From NCBI GenBank assembly GCA_016208545.1, contig JACQXU010000013.1, positions 1 through 12,069 on the forward strand: a DNA stretch of 12,069 nucleotides, read 5' to 3'. Below, piece after piece: positions 1 to 5,746 of this stretch. Each line of letters starts with the position of its first letter. Position 1 is the first letter of the stretch. A program made the translations under genes and the position numbers. The stretch comes from Candidatus Uhrbacteria bacterium. Lineage in GTDB: Bacteria; Patescibacteriota; Patescibacteriia; UBA9934; GWF2-40-263. The notes beneath the pieces are model-generated. The model worked only from the letters and a program-made list of their open reading frames with translations. It was not told the origin of the DNA and searched no databases.

Positions 1-21
1 CGGGCTGGGCACCACCTCGCC

Positions 22-133
22 ATCCCGCCTGTTGGCGGGATATGGCTCCGGCGTTCTCGTCTCGACGCAAGCCAAGCAGTTGGCTTGCTTCTGCCTTCAA
101 CAAAAAACCCCAACTTGTGTCAGGATTTTTTGT
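22..133. repeat. Hairpin cluster left of tRNA-Gly
   Basis: Hairpins follow one another here. Bases 22-29 and 34-41 form a perfect 8-bp stem around TGTT. Bases 67-75 and 80-88 form a perfect 9-bp stem around GCAG. A third hairpin, annotated separately, begins at 98. The stretch is visibly richer in G+C than polX next to it. I see no credible gene in bases 1-133: reading frames crossing it run into the antisense of the tRNA. It may be a palindromic repeat or the remnant of an element that used the tRNA 3' end, but the left edge is cut off and neither can be shown. Confidence 0.6.
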
Positions 134-135
134 TG
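98..135 (-). terminator. Terminator-like hairpin after tRNA-Gly
   Basis: On the minus strand, directly at the tRNA 3' end, CAACAAAAAA pairs with TTTTTTGTTG (bases 126-135 and 98-107), with extra C:G pairs at the inner end (CC against GG). The descending arm carries a run of six T, as in an intrinsic terminator. The stem overlaps the last two bases of the tRNA CCA, so terminator folding and tRNA 3' maturation would compete. Confidence 0.5.
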
Positions 136-209
136 GAGCGGCAGACGAGACTCGAACTCGCGACCTTCTCCTTGGCAAGGAGACGCTCTACCAACTGAGC
201 TACTACCGC
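134..209 (-). tRNA. tRNA-Gly (anticodon GCC)
   Basis: The reverse strand folds as a complete 76-nt cloverleaf. The acceptor stem GCGGTAG pairs with CTGCCGC (one G:T pair). The D arm contains AGCTCAGTTGGTAGAGC. The anticodon stem TCTCC/GGAGA encloses loop TTGCCAA with anticodon GCC, and the T arm is GCGAG-TTCGAGT-CTCGT. The CCA end is encoded after discriminator T. It decodes the GGC and GGT glycine codons. It is divergent from polX, which starts 68 nt away. Confidence 0.97.
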
Positions 210-223
210 AATCTGGTGATGAA

Positions 224-252
224 AGATTAACAAATACTTTGTTTGATGACAA
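224..252 (-). promoter_or_regulatory. Possible promoter of tRNA-Gly
   Basis: Read on the minus strand, TTGTCA (252-247) is a -35-like box, followed after 17 nt by TAATCT (229-224). The latter is preceded by TGT, as in an extended -10. Initiation about 7 nt further on would leave a leader of roughly 8 nt before the tRNA. The -10 match is weak, so this rests on spacing and position. Confidence 0.4.
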
Positions 253-268
253 GACCTCGTTGTATACT
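239..268 (+). promoter_or_regulatory. Possible promoter of polX
   Basis: TATACT (263-268, five of six consensus bases) lies 18 nt after TTGTTT (239-244). Initiation about 7 nt downstream would fall at roughly 275, only a few bases before the polX ATG at 278, giving a nearly leaderless mRNA. No Shine-Dalgarno sequence precedes the ATG, which fits. Confidence 0.45.
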
Positions 269-277
269 TGTATTTGT

Positions 278-2005
278 ATGACAAGCACAAAAATCACCAA
301 CCAAAAAATAGCTAAACTTTTTGATGAAATTGCACTGTATCTTCGAGCTGAAAACGTGCAGTTCAAACCGCAAGCTTACGAAATCGCAGCAGAAAACATC
401 ATATCTTTGGAAGAAGAACTTTCTGATTCATACAAAAAATGCGGAAAAAAATGTATTGATGAAATTCCTGGAATTGGAAAAAGTATGGTTGAAAAAATAG
501 AAGAACTTGTACAAACTGGCCGTTTAAAATATTACGATGACCTGAAGAAAAAATATCCGTTTGACATGCTCGCACTTACAAGCATTCAGGACATCGGACC
601 AAAAACAGCTCTAACGCTTTTCAAAAAACTAAAAATAAAAACTATTGATGATCTTCTTTCTGCGGCTGAAAAAGGATCAATCGCAAAAATTCCGAGCATG
701 GGAGTAAAAACCCAGCGCAATGTTTTGCGAGGAATACAATTTCTCAAAGCAAGTTCTGGTCGAAGAATTATCCATCAAGTTCTTCCACTTGCGCAAAACA
801 TCGTAAAAAAATTGCAAAACATTTCTGGAGTAACACATATTGATATTGCAGGATCTCTACGACGCAAAAAAGAAACTATCGGAGACATTGATCTTCTGGC
901 AACAACAACAAATCCAAAACAACTTATTAAAACTTTCACTTCTCTTCCAGAAGTCGAACAAGTTCTTGAAGTTGGTCCTAAAAAAGCAATGGTGCGATAC
1001 ACATTTGGAATGCAGGGCGATATTTTAATTTTGAAACCATCGGAATATGGAGCCGCGCTGATTCATTTTACAGGCTCAAAAGAACACAACATTCTCTTGC
1101 GAGAATTTGCAATCAAGAAAAAAATGAAACTATCTGAACATGGACTTGTTCACGGAAAAAAGATAATCGCCGCAAAAACAGAAAAACAAGTTTACACAGC
1201 GCTTGGCCTTCAGGAAATCCCGCCAGAGATTCGTGTTGGAGCAGATGAAATCAAACTTGCGCAAAAACACAAAATTCCAGAGTTAATTCCTTATGATTCT
1301 CTAAAAGGCGACTTGCAAGTTCAAACAGACTGGTCTGATGGAGACTCATCAATCGAAGAAATGGCGCTTGCCGCAAAAAATTACAGACTGTCCTACATCG
1401 CTATAACAGATCACACACAATCTCTCACAATCACAAATGGTCTTAATGAAAAGCGTCTGCTCGAGCAGGGAAAAGAAATCGACAAACTCAACAAAAAATT
1501 AAAAAATTTCCGCGTTCTTAAATCAACAGAATGCGATATTAAAAAAGATGGTTCGCTTGATCTGTCAGACAGAGCTCTAAAAACACTCGATGTTGTGTCA
1601 GTATCTGTTCATTCAAATCGAAAAATGGAAAAAAATGCAATGACAGAAAGAATTATAAAAGCGATGAAGCATCCATTCGTTCATATCTTCTTCCATCCAT
1701 CTGGTCGAATAGTGAATATTCGAGACGGATATGAAATTGAAATGGACAAAATCATAAAAGCCGCGAAAGAATACCATGTCGCACTCGAAGTCAACGGATC
1801 TGAACGATTGGACTTGCACGAAAAATATATCAGGCAAGCGGTTGAACTCGGAGTAAAACTCGTTATAAATTCCGATTGTCACACACAAACACATTTTACA
1901 AATCTTGATTTTGGAATCGGACAAGCGCGGCGAGGCTGGGCAACAAAAGCAGATGTGTTAAACACAAAAACGGTTGATGCGTTTTTGAAAGCGATAAAAA
2001 AATAA
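278..2005 (+). CDS. polX: DNA polymerase X with PHP domain (PolX)
   Basis: A 575-residue family X DNA polymerase, a gap-filling repair enzyme; this is the usual bacterial PolX length. Helix-hairpin-helix motifs for DNA binding lie at about 61-80 (EIPGIGKSM), 102-118 (IQDIGPKT) and 136-152 (IPSMGVKT). The polymerase core has GSLRRKKETIGDIDLL (192-207) with metal-binding D203 and D205, a likely third Asp at D248, and the nucleotide-binding FTGSKEHN (264-271). The C-terminal PHP domain (about 342-575) keeps ITDHT (376-380), E418, SVHS (443-446), HPSGR (473-477), EVNGSERLDL (504-513) and NSDCH (531-535). Its first metal motif, however, reads DLQVQTDWSDG, with Q347 and Q349 where the canonical family has His-x-His. 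The frame stays open upstream across the antisense tRNA-Gly, but homology begins at the ATG at 278, which also follows the -10 box. It may be co-transcribed with the alkD-like gene. Confidence 0.95.
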   Translation: MTSTKITNQKIAKLFDEIALYLRAENVQFKPQAYEIAAENIISLEEELSDSYKKCGKKCIDEIPGIGKSMVEKIEELVQTGRLKYYDDLKKKYPFDMLALTSIQDIGPKTALTLFKKLKIKTIDDLLSAAEKGSIAKIPSMGVKTQRNVLRGIQFLKASSGRRIIHQVLPLAQNIVKKLQNISGVTHIDIAGSLRRKKETIGDIDLLATTTNPKQLIKTFTSLPEVEQVLEVGPKKAMVRYTFGMQGDILILKPSEYGAALIHFTGSKEHNILLREFAIKKKMKLSEHGLVHGKKIIAAKTEKQVYTALGLQEIPPEIRVGADEIKLAQKHKIPELIPYDSLKGDLQVQTDWSDGDSSIEEMALAAKNYRLSYIAITDHTQSLTITNGLNEKRLLEQGKEIDKLNKKLKNFRVLKSTECDIKKDGSLDLSDRALKTLDVVSVSVHSNRKMEKNAMTERIIKAMKHPFVHIFFHPSGRIVNIRDGYEIEMDKIIKAAKEYHVALEVNGSERLDLHEKYIRQAVELGVKLVINSDCHTQTHFTNLDFGIGQARRGWATKADVLNTKTVDAFLKAIKK

Positions 2006-2009
2006 TTCA

Positions 2010-2090
2010 GTCATTGCGAGGTCGTGCTATGTCGGAGGGAACAGCGGCGACAGTCCGATGGCCCGGAGATATGGCACGCCTCGCAATGAT
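2010..2090. repeat. Palindromic repeat with GTCATTGCGAG end
   Basis: TCATTGCGAG at 2011-2020 is the exact inverse of CTCGCAATGA at 2080-2089. The pairing extends imperfectly inward (GTCGTGCTATG against CATATGGCACG-like sequence) and includes an inner TCGGA/TCCGA pair (2032-2036, 2054-2058). It fills the gap between polX and the alkD-like gene and is G+C rich compared with both. Its end sequence recurs in the element inside the ligase gene at 10237-10340. It may also act as a terminator or RNA-stabilising hairpin. Confidence 0.8.
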
Positions 2091-2098
2091 CACAGTTT

Positions 2099-2821
2099 AT
2101 GCATAAATTTCTTCTTGAAGTCGAACGTGAACTAAAAAAACTCGAAGATAAAGTTTACAAAACGTCTAACGACCGATTTAACATTCCTCGTTCTGTAGGA
2201 ATTTCTTCTGAAAAATTAAAAACGAGAATAAAAAATGGTTTTTCTTTTTCAAAACTTCCAGATGTCGAACAATGGAAAATCTGGAATTTTATAATACGAA
2301 ATAGTCGGATGCATGAAGCACAAATGTCTGCGCTTCGATTCGCAGAAGATCGAATTGAAACAATCGGAAAACAAGAATGGAATTATCTGCGAGGCTGGGC
2401 AGACTTCGTTGACAACTGGGCACACTCTGATGTTCTTTCAAAAGTCTATTCATTTCTGCTTGAAAAAAATTCAGATTTGATTTTACCAACACTGAAAAAA
2501 TGGAACAAATCAAAAAATCCGTGGAAAGAGCGGACGTCAATTGTTTCTCTTATTTATTACGCTTCGCCAAAACGAAAAGCACCTTCGGTTCAGCTTGTGC
2601 TTGAAATGGTCGAGCCGCTCATTACAATAAAAGATAAATACGTTCAAAAAGGAGTTGGTTGGACACTTCGCGAATGTCATAAATTATATCCGAAAGAAAC
2701 ACTGAATTTTATATGGACGAACGTTCGAAATCTTTCGGCTGACAGTTTTTTCTATGCAACAGAAAAATTTCTAAAGACTGAAAAAACACGCCTACTTGAA
2801 AAAAGAAGAATTAAAGAGTAA
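2099..2821 (+). CDS. AlkD-like DNA alkylation repair protein
   Basis: A 240-residue, largely helical protein resembling the AlkC/AlkD HEAT-repeat DNA glycosylases, which remove alkylated purines (N3- and N7-alkyl adducts) without flipping the base. The spacing of the residues known to matter in Bacillus cereus AlkD is kept: DNW (105-107) with D111 four residues on, an Arg in NPWKERTSIVSLIYY (R145), and YVQKGVGWTLRE (181-192) with W188. These correspond well to W109, D113, R148 and W187 of AlkD, so the enzyme is probably active. The ATG follows the palindromic repeat with no visible Shine-Dalgarno sequence. polX lies 93 nt upstream, so the two may form a DNA-repair transcription unit. tRNA-Leu begins 16 nt after the stop. 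Confidence 0.85.
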   Translation: MHKFLLEVERELKKLEDKVYKTSNDRFNIPRSVGISSEKLKTRIKNGFSFSKLPDVEQWKIWNFIIRNSRMHEAQMSALRFAEDRIETIGKQEWNYLRGWADFVDNWAHSDVLSKVYSFLLEKNSDLILPTLKKWNKSKNPWKERTSIVSLIYYASPKRKAPSVQLVLEMVEPLITIKDKYVQKGVGWTLRECHKLYPKETLNFIWTNVRNLSADSFFYATEKFLKTEKTRLLEKRRIKE

Positions 2822-2824
2822 TTT
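2796..2824 (+). promoter_or_regulatory. Possible promoter of tRNA-Leu
   Basis: TTGAAA (2796-2801) and TAATTT (2819-2824) are separated by 17 nt. Both lie at the very end of the alkD-like coding region, so initiation would fall near 2831, about 7 nt before the tRNA. The -10 match is poor. It would also serve the LUD gene downstream of the tRNA. Confidence 0.35.
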
Positions 2825-2837
2825 CAAAGCTGAAAAT

Positions 2838-2924
2838 GGGCCGGTGCTGGAACTGGTAGACAGCACAGACTTAAAATCTGTTGAGGGAAACCTCGTGTGG
2901 GTTCGATTCCCACCCGGCCCACCA
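2838..2924 (+). tRNA. tRNA-Leu (anticodon TAA)
   Basis: A complete 87-nt class II tRNA. The acceptor stem GGGCCGG pairs with CCGGCCC, discriminator A is followed by an encoded CCA, and anticodon stem ACAGA/TCTGT encloses loop CTTAAAA with anticodon TAA. A long variable arm (TTGAGGGAAACCTCG) and the T arm GTGGG-TTCGATT-CCCAC follow. It reads TTA and TTG leucine codons. It is wedged 16 nt after the alkD-like stop and 11 nt before the LUD start codon. Confidence 0.97.
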
Positions 2925-2935
2925 ATATCAAAAAT

Positions 2936-3553
2936 ATGTCTTTCAACACGCTCGCATCAAATGAAATCCAAACAAAAACAGCCGAGGCTTTGCGCGTAAA
3001 AGGCTATGAAGTTTACGAAGTCGAAACTGGAGCAGATGCGCTTGAAAAAATAAAAACACTTATTCCAAAAGATGCTTCACTCATGAACGGTTCATCGCGC
3101 ACGCTTGAACAAATCGGTTTTGTGAATCTTCTCAAAACCGGCAAGCATGAATGGAATAATTTGCACGATGCAATTATTGCAGAAAAAAATCCTGACAAAC
3201 AAGCAGAACTGCGCAAACAATCTGTTCTTTCTGATTATTATCTCGGAAGTGTTCACGCATTATCAGAAACAGGCGAATTCATAATCGCTTCCGCGTCCGG
3301 CAGTCAGCTTCCGCATATTGTTTTCACATCTCAAAATTTAATTTTCGTTGTTGGAGCGCAAAAAATCATGCCAACGCTTGACGAAGCAAGACATCGGGTA
3401 AAAGAATATGTGTTCCCACTTGAAGACAAAAGAATGAAAGAAGCTGGATATTCTGGAAGCATGATCGCAAAAGAATTAATTTTTCATGGTGAACTCGTAG
3501 CAATGGGAAGAAAAATAAATGTGATTCTCGTGAATGAATCGCTTGGATTTTAA
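2936..3553 (+). CDS. LUD-domain protein (LutC/YkgG-like)
   Basis: A 205-residue protein matching the LUD domain (formerly DUF162), found in LutC and in LutB of the lactate-utilisation iron-sulfur complex. Recognisable segments are GYEVYEVETGADALEKIK (23-40), the nucleotide-binding-like SLMNGSSRTLEQIG (48-61), SETGEFIIASASGSQLPHI (110-128) and LIFVVGAQKIMPTLDEA (135-151). No lutA or lutB neighbour and no cysteine cluster is present, so lactate oxidation cannot be assumed and the substrate is unknown. The ATG at 2936 is preferred over an upstream in-frame ATG at 2897, because that one lies inside tRNA-Leu and would encode antibonafide tRNA sequence. Only 11 nt separate the tRNA CCA from the start, so the message probably arises by tRNA processing. 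No Shine-Dalgarno sequence is present. Confidence 0.85.
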   Translation: MSFNTLASNEIQTKTAEALRVKGYEVYEVETGADALEKIKTLIPKDASLMNGSSRTLEQIGFVNLLKTGKHEWNNLHDAIIAEKNPDKQAELRKQSVLSDYYLGSVHALSETGEFIIASASGSQLPHIVFTSQNLIFVVGAQKIMPTLDEARHRVKEYVFPLEDKRMKEAGYSGSMIAKELIFHGELVAMGRKINVILVNESLGF

Positions 3554-3566
3554 GAAATAAAATTTT

Positions 3567-3595
3567 TTGCAAAAAAAGTCAATGGAAGGGATAAT
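3567..3595 (+). promoter_or_regulatory. Promoter of ruvB
   Basis: TTGCAA (3567-3572) and GATAAT (3590-3595) are separated by exactly 17 nt in the gap after the LUD gene. The -10 matches five of six consensus bases. Initiation near 3602 would give a leader of about 34 nt, the longest inferred leader in the window. The ruvB start is also the only one here with a good AGGA ribosome-binding sequence (3627-3630). Confidence 0.6.
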
Positions 3596-3635
3596 AGAAC
3601 ACAGAAGCTGGAGAAGATAAGAGAATTAGGAAAAT

Positions 3636-4670
3636 ATGATAGAACGCGAAGAAACGAATATACCAAAAACTGTGTTATCCCCTTCTTCTGGAAATAATGA
3701 AACAACTTTTGAAGTTGGACTACGGCCGCAAACTCTTAATGAATTTGTCGGCCAAGACGACATCAAACAAAATCTTTCGATCTTTATCGAAGCCGCAAAA
3801 AAGCGAGGTGAGCCTATCGAACACGTTTTGCTTTATGGAAATCCTGGACTTGGAAAAACAACGCTCGCACACATCATCGCAAACGAAATCGGTTCGCAAA
3901 TCCGTGTCACATCTGGTCCTGCTATTGAAAAAGTTGGAGACTTGGCCGCGATCATTTCAAACCTCGGACGCGGCGACGTTTTGTTTATTGATGAAATTCA
4001 TCGGCTCAACAAAACTATTGAAGAAATTTTGTATCCGGCAATGGAAGATTACGCACTCGACATTATTGTCGGCAAAGGTCCGACAGCTCGCACACTTCGA
4101 CTTAGTCTTGAAAAATTTACGATCATCGGAGCCACAACTCGACTATCACTTTTATCTTCTCCTCTTCGCGACAGATTCGGAGTTACACATCACTTAAATT
4201 TCTACACGGAAGATGATATTAAAAAAATTCTGAAACGAAGCGCAAAAATTCTTCACGTCGAAGTTGATCCAGAAGCATTTACACTTCTTTCCACACGTTC
4301 GCGTCGAACTCCTCGCATCGCGAATCGGCTTCTGCGCCGAGTTCGCGACTTCGCACAAGTCAAATCGGACGGCTGTGTCACAAACGAACTTTGTGCTGAC
4401 GCTCTTGAAATGTTAAATGTAGATCACGAAGGTCTCGATCAAACCGACCGGCGAATTCTAGAAACAATTATTGAAAAATTTTCCGGCGGTCCTGTTGGTC
4501 TTTCAACGATCGCGGCCGCAACGCAGGAAGAAATCGAAACAATTGAGGAAGTGCATGAACCGTTTTTACTTCAAATTGGATTTTTAGATCGCACACCGCG
4601 TGGACGAATAGTTACTGAAAATGCATATAAACATTTGAAACGCGACATTCCAACAACACGTCTGTTATAA
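3636..4670 (+). CDS. ruvB: Holliday junction branch migration ATPase RuvB
   Basis: A 344-residue AAA+ motor, the normal RuvB length, which with RuvA drives branch migration of Holliday junctions in recombinational repair. The family signature begins with LRPQTLNEFVGQ (29-40). Walker A is GNPGLGKTT (68-76) and Walker B is DVLFIDEIHRL (114-124). Sensor 1 is GATTR (165-169), and the arginine finger lies in SSPLRDRFG (174-182). The C-terminal winged helix contains GGPVGLSTIA (284-293) and QIGFLDRTPRGR (313-324). All catalytic positions are intact. AGGA stands 5 nt before the ATG, and a -10/-35 pair lies upstream. No ruvA or ruvC is in the window, so the complex is not clustered here. Its stop codon overlaps a -10 box for the next gene. 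Confidence 0.98.
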   Translation: MIEREETNIPKTVLSPSSGNNETTFEVGLRPQTLNEFVGQDDIKQNLSIFIEAAKKRGEPIEHVLLYGNPGLGKTTLAHIIANEIGSQIRVTSGPAIEKVGDLAAIISNLGRGDVLFIDEIHRLNKTIEEILYPAMEDYALDIIVGKGPTARTLRLSLEKFTIIGATTRLSLLSSPLRDRFGVTHHLNFYTEDDIKKILKRSAKILHVEVDPEAFTLLSTRSRRTPRIANRLLRRVRDFAQVKSDGCVTNELCADALEMLNVDHEGLDQTDRRILETIIEKFSGGPVGLSTIAAATQEEIETIEEVHEPFLLQIGFLDRTPRGRIVTENAYKHLKRDIPTTRLL

Positions 4671-4671
4671 T
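4663..4671 (+). promoter_or_regulatory. Extended -10 promoter over the ruvB stop codon
   Basis: TGTTATAAT is a perfect extended -10 (TGn plus TATAAT), and the ruvB TAA stop (4668-4670) lies inside it. No -35 stands at the right distance, as is usual for extended -10 promoters. Initiation about 7 nt downstream would be near 4678, giving a leader of about 5 nt before the ATG at 4683. Confidence 0.55.
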
Positions 4672-4682
4672 TACGACGCAGT

Positions 4683-4979
4683 ATGTTTACTTTCCCTGAA
4701 TTAACACTCCCGGTTTCAATTTTTCTCCTTCTTTACGGCGCATACTTGTTGCTTTTCCTTTTTTATAGCCTGTTTAATATTTATCATCTAATCAGATATG
4801 GCCTCTACGGTTTTGGTTTATATCTCATCATCACGGTTTTCGCAGGTGGAACAATTTTACTTGTTTCTGGATCAATTTTTTTGTTGATGAAATACGATTG
4901 GTCGCAACCGATTTTTGTAAATGGACTAATTGAAACTTATGGAAATAATCTCCTGCCCGAGGGATTTGTTGAGTTCTAG
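4683..4979 (+). CDS. Small two-helix membrane protein, unknown function
   Basis: A 98-residue hydrophobic protein that I do not recognise. Two strong membrane segments are visible, at about 10-32 (VSIFLLLYGAYLLLFLFYSL) and 44-69 (FGLYLIITVFAGGTILLVSG). They are joined by a short Tyr-rich basic loop (NIYHLIRYG) and followed by a tail of about 30 residues ending LPEGFVEF. There is no signal cleavage site, cysteine or catalytic motif. It starts 12 nt after ruvB and is followed after 34 nt by the PH-domain membrane protein, so the two are likely co-transcribed. Its TAG stop lies inside a tandem TTCTAGG repeat. It is probably real: the codon use matches its neighbours and the length is filled by a coherent membrane topology. 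Confidence 0.75.
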   Translation: MFTFPELTLPVSIFLLLYGAYLLLFLFYSLFNIYHLIRYGLYGFGLYLIITVFAGGTILLVSGSIFLLMKYDWSQPIFVNGLIETYGNNLLPEGFVEF

Positions 4980-5000
4980 GTTCTAGGTTTTAGGTTTTGG
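4974..5000 (+). repeat. Tandem 7-bp repeat
   Basis: TTCTAGG, TTCTAGG, TTTTAGG and a final TTTTGG follow without a gap. The first copy contains the stop codon of the upstream gene. Bases 4984-4998 are exactly inverted at 5551-5565, so these repeats bracket the PH-domain gene. A related run of GG and T tracts occurs at 9673-9692. Confidence 0.75.
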
Positions 5001-5013
5001 AAAATCTCTTAAT

Positions 5014-5559
5014 ATGTTTTACTTAAACCAACTTCCAAACCAGCGTGAAAATGAAAAAGTTGTCCTGTTTCTTAGGCGACACTGGTTTGCGGTTCTTATC
5101 ATTATCGTTGCATTCATCTCACTAACAGGTTTACCGATTTTGGTCGGATGGTTTTATTTAGAAACAATCAAAGATTGGATTTCAAATCCTGTTATCGGAC
5201 TTATCTTTGTGATTTCGAGCAGTATTTACTTTCTTTCGATTTGGCTTGTGACGTTAATTGAATTTACGGATTACTATCTCGATACTTGGATCATCACAAA
5301 TGAACGAATTATCAATGTTGAACAAGAAGGACTTTTTCATCGAACAGCTTCCGAACTTGATCTTGCCGCGGTTCAAGACGCAACAGCGGAAATTCGCGGA
5401 ATCTTACAAACTGTTTTTACTTTTGGAAATGTTTTCGTTCAAACAGCGGCTGAAAAAGGGAGATTCCATTTTAAAAATATTGACAATCCAGAACACGTGA
5501 AAGAAATTGTTACAAAACTTGTTGAGGAAGATAAAAAACGGGTTTATTCTAAAACCTAA
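5014..5559 (+). CDS. Membrane protein with bacterial PH domain (YdbS-like)
   Basis: A 181-residue protein with two membrane helices at about 25-49 and 60-86, followed by a cytoplasmic bacterial pleckstrin-homology (bPH2/DUF304) domain at about 87-160. The typical PH signature is visible: TDYYLDTWIITNERIINVEQ (85-104), the GLFHRTASELDLAAVQDATAE segment (106-126), and FGNVFVQTAAEKGRFHFKNIDNP (137-159). A charged tail ends the protein. Family members are inner-membrane proteins whose role is mostly unknown. Its partner is probably the small membrane protein 34 nt upstream. The start at 5014 has no good Shine-Dalgarno sequence. The TAA stop lies inside an inverted copy of the upstream heptamer repeat. 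Confidence 0.85.
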   Translation: MFYLNQLPNQRENEKVVLFLRRHWFAVLIIIVAFISLTGLPILVGWFYLETIKDWISNPVIGLIFVISSSIYFLSIWLVTLIEFTDYYLDTWIITNERIINVEQEGLFHRTASELDLAAVQDATAEIRGILQTVFTFGNVFVQTAAEKGRFHFKNIDNPEHVKEIVTKLVEEDKKRVYSKT

Positions 5560-5565
5560 AACCTA
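5551..5565 (-). repeat. Inverted copy of the heptamer repeat
   Basis: AAAACCTAAAACCTA is the exact reverse complement of 4984-4998. It contains the stop codon of the PH-domain gene and abuts the large palindrome that starts at 5564. Confidence 0.75.
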
Positions 5566-5746
5566 TAGACATCACATCCCAAAATCGGACTTAGAACCCA
5601 AGAAAAATTGATGAATGGCGCGGTTTTGCAACTCAGAAAAACCGCAAATGTATCTACAGATACATTGAAGATTTTTCTGAGTGAAAAACAAGCCAGTCAC
5701 AATTTTAATGGGTTATTGAGTACGATTTTGGAATGTGATGTCTATA
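5564..5746. repeat. 183-bp imperfect palindrome between convergent genes
   Basis: Almost the whole gap between two convergent genes is one long inverted repeat. Outer arms 5564-5587 and 5723-5746 pair over 24 positions with one mismatch. A middle part pairs imperfectly (for example ACCCA and AAAATTG on both arms). An 11-bp stem joins 5631-5641 and 5672-5682 (ACTCAGAAAAA), and the centre is ATGTATCT/AGATACAT (5648-5655, 5658-5665). The right arm includes the stop codon of the carboxypeptidase gene at 5742-5744. It would form a hairpin in RNA from either strand and so could end transcription from both sides. A decayed mobile element is the other option. Confidence 0.85.

Noticed and set aside
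32..277. An 82-residue N-terminal extension of PolX reaching back to position 32
   Set aside because: The frame is open but crosses tRNA-Gly in antisense (giving GRRDSNSRPSPWQGDALPTELLP-like sequence, a known annotation artefact). PolX homology begins at the ATG at 278.
42..366. Short reading frames over tRNA-Gly on both strands (42-230 plus, 97-366 minus)
   Set aside because: They are translations of the tRNA and its antisense, and have no independent support.
2897..2935. Earlier in-frame ATG for the LUD protein
   Set aside because: It lies inside tRNA-Leu. The residues it adds are tRNA sequence (the SIPTRPT type of artefact).
2936..3553. A complete lactate-utilisation operon (lutABC)
   Set aside because: Only a single LUD protein is present, with no lutA- or lutB-like gene and no iron-sulfur cysteine motifs nearby.
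4974..5000. Telomere-like TTTAGG repeat or chromosome end
   Set aside because: The array has only four degenerate units inside a bacterial gene cluster. It is one of several T/G-rich intergenic repeats.
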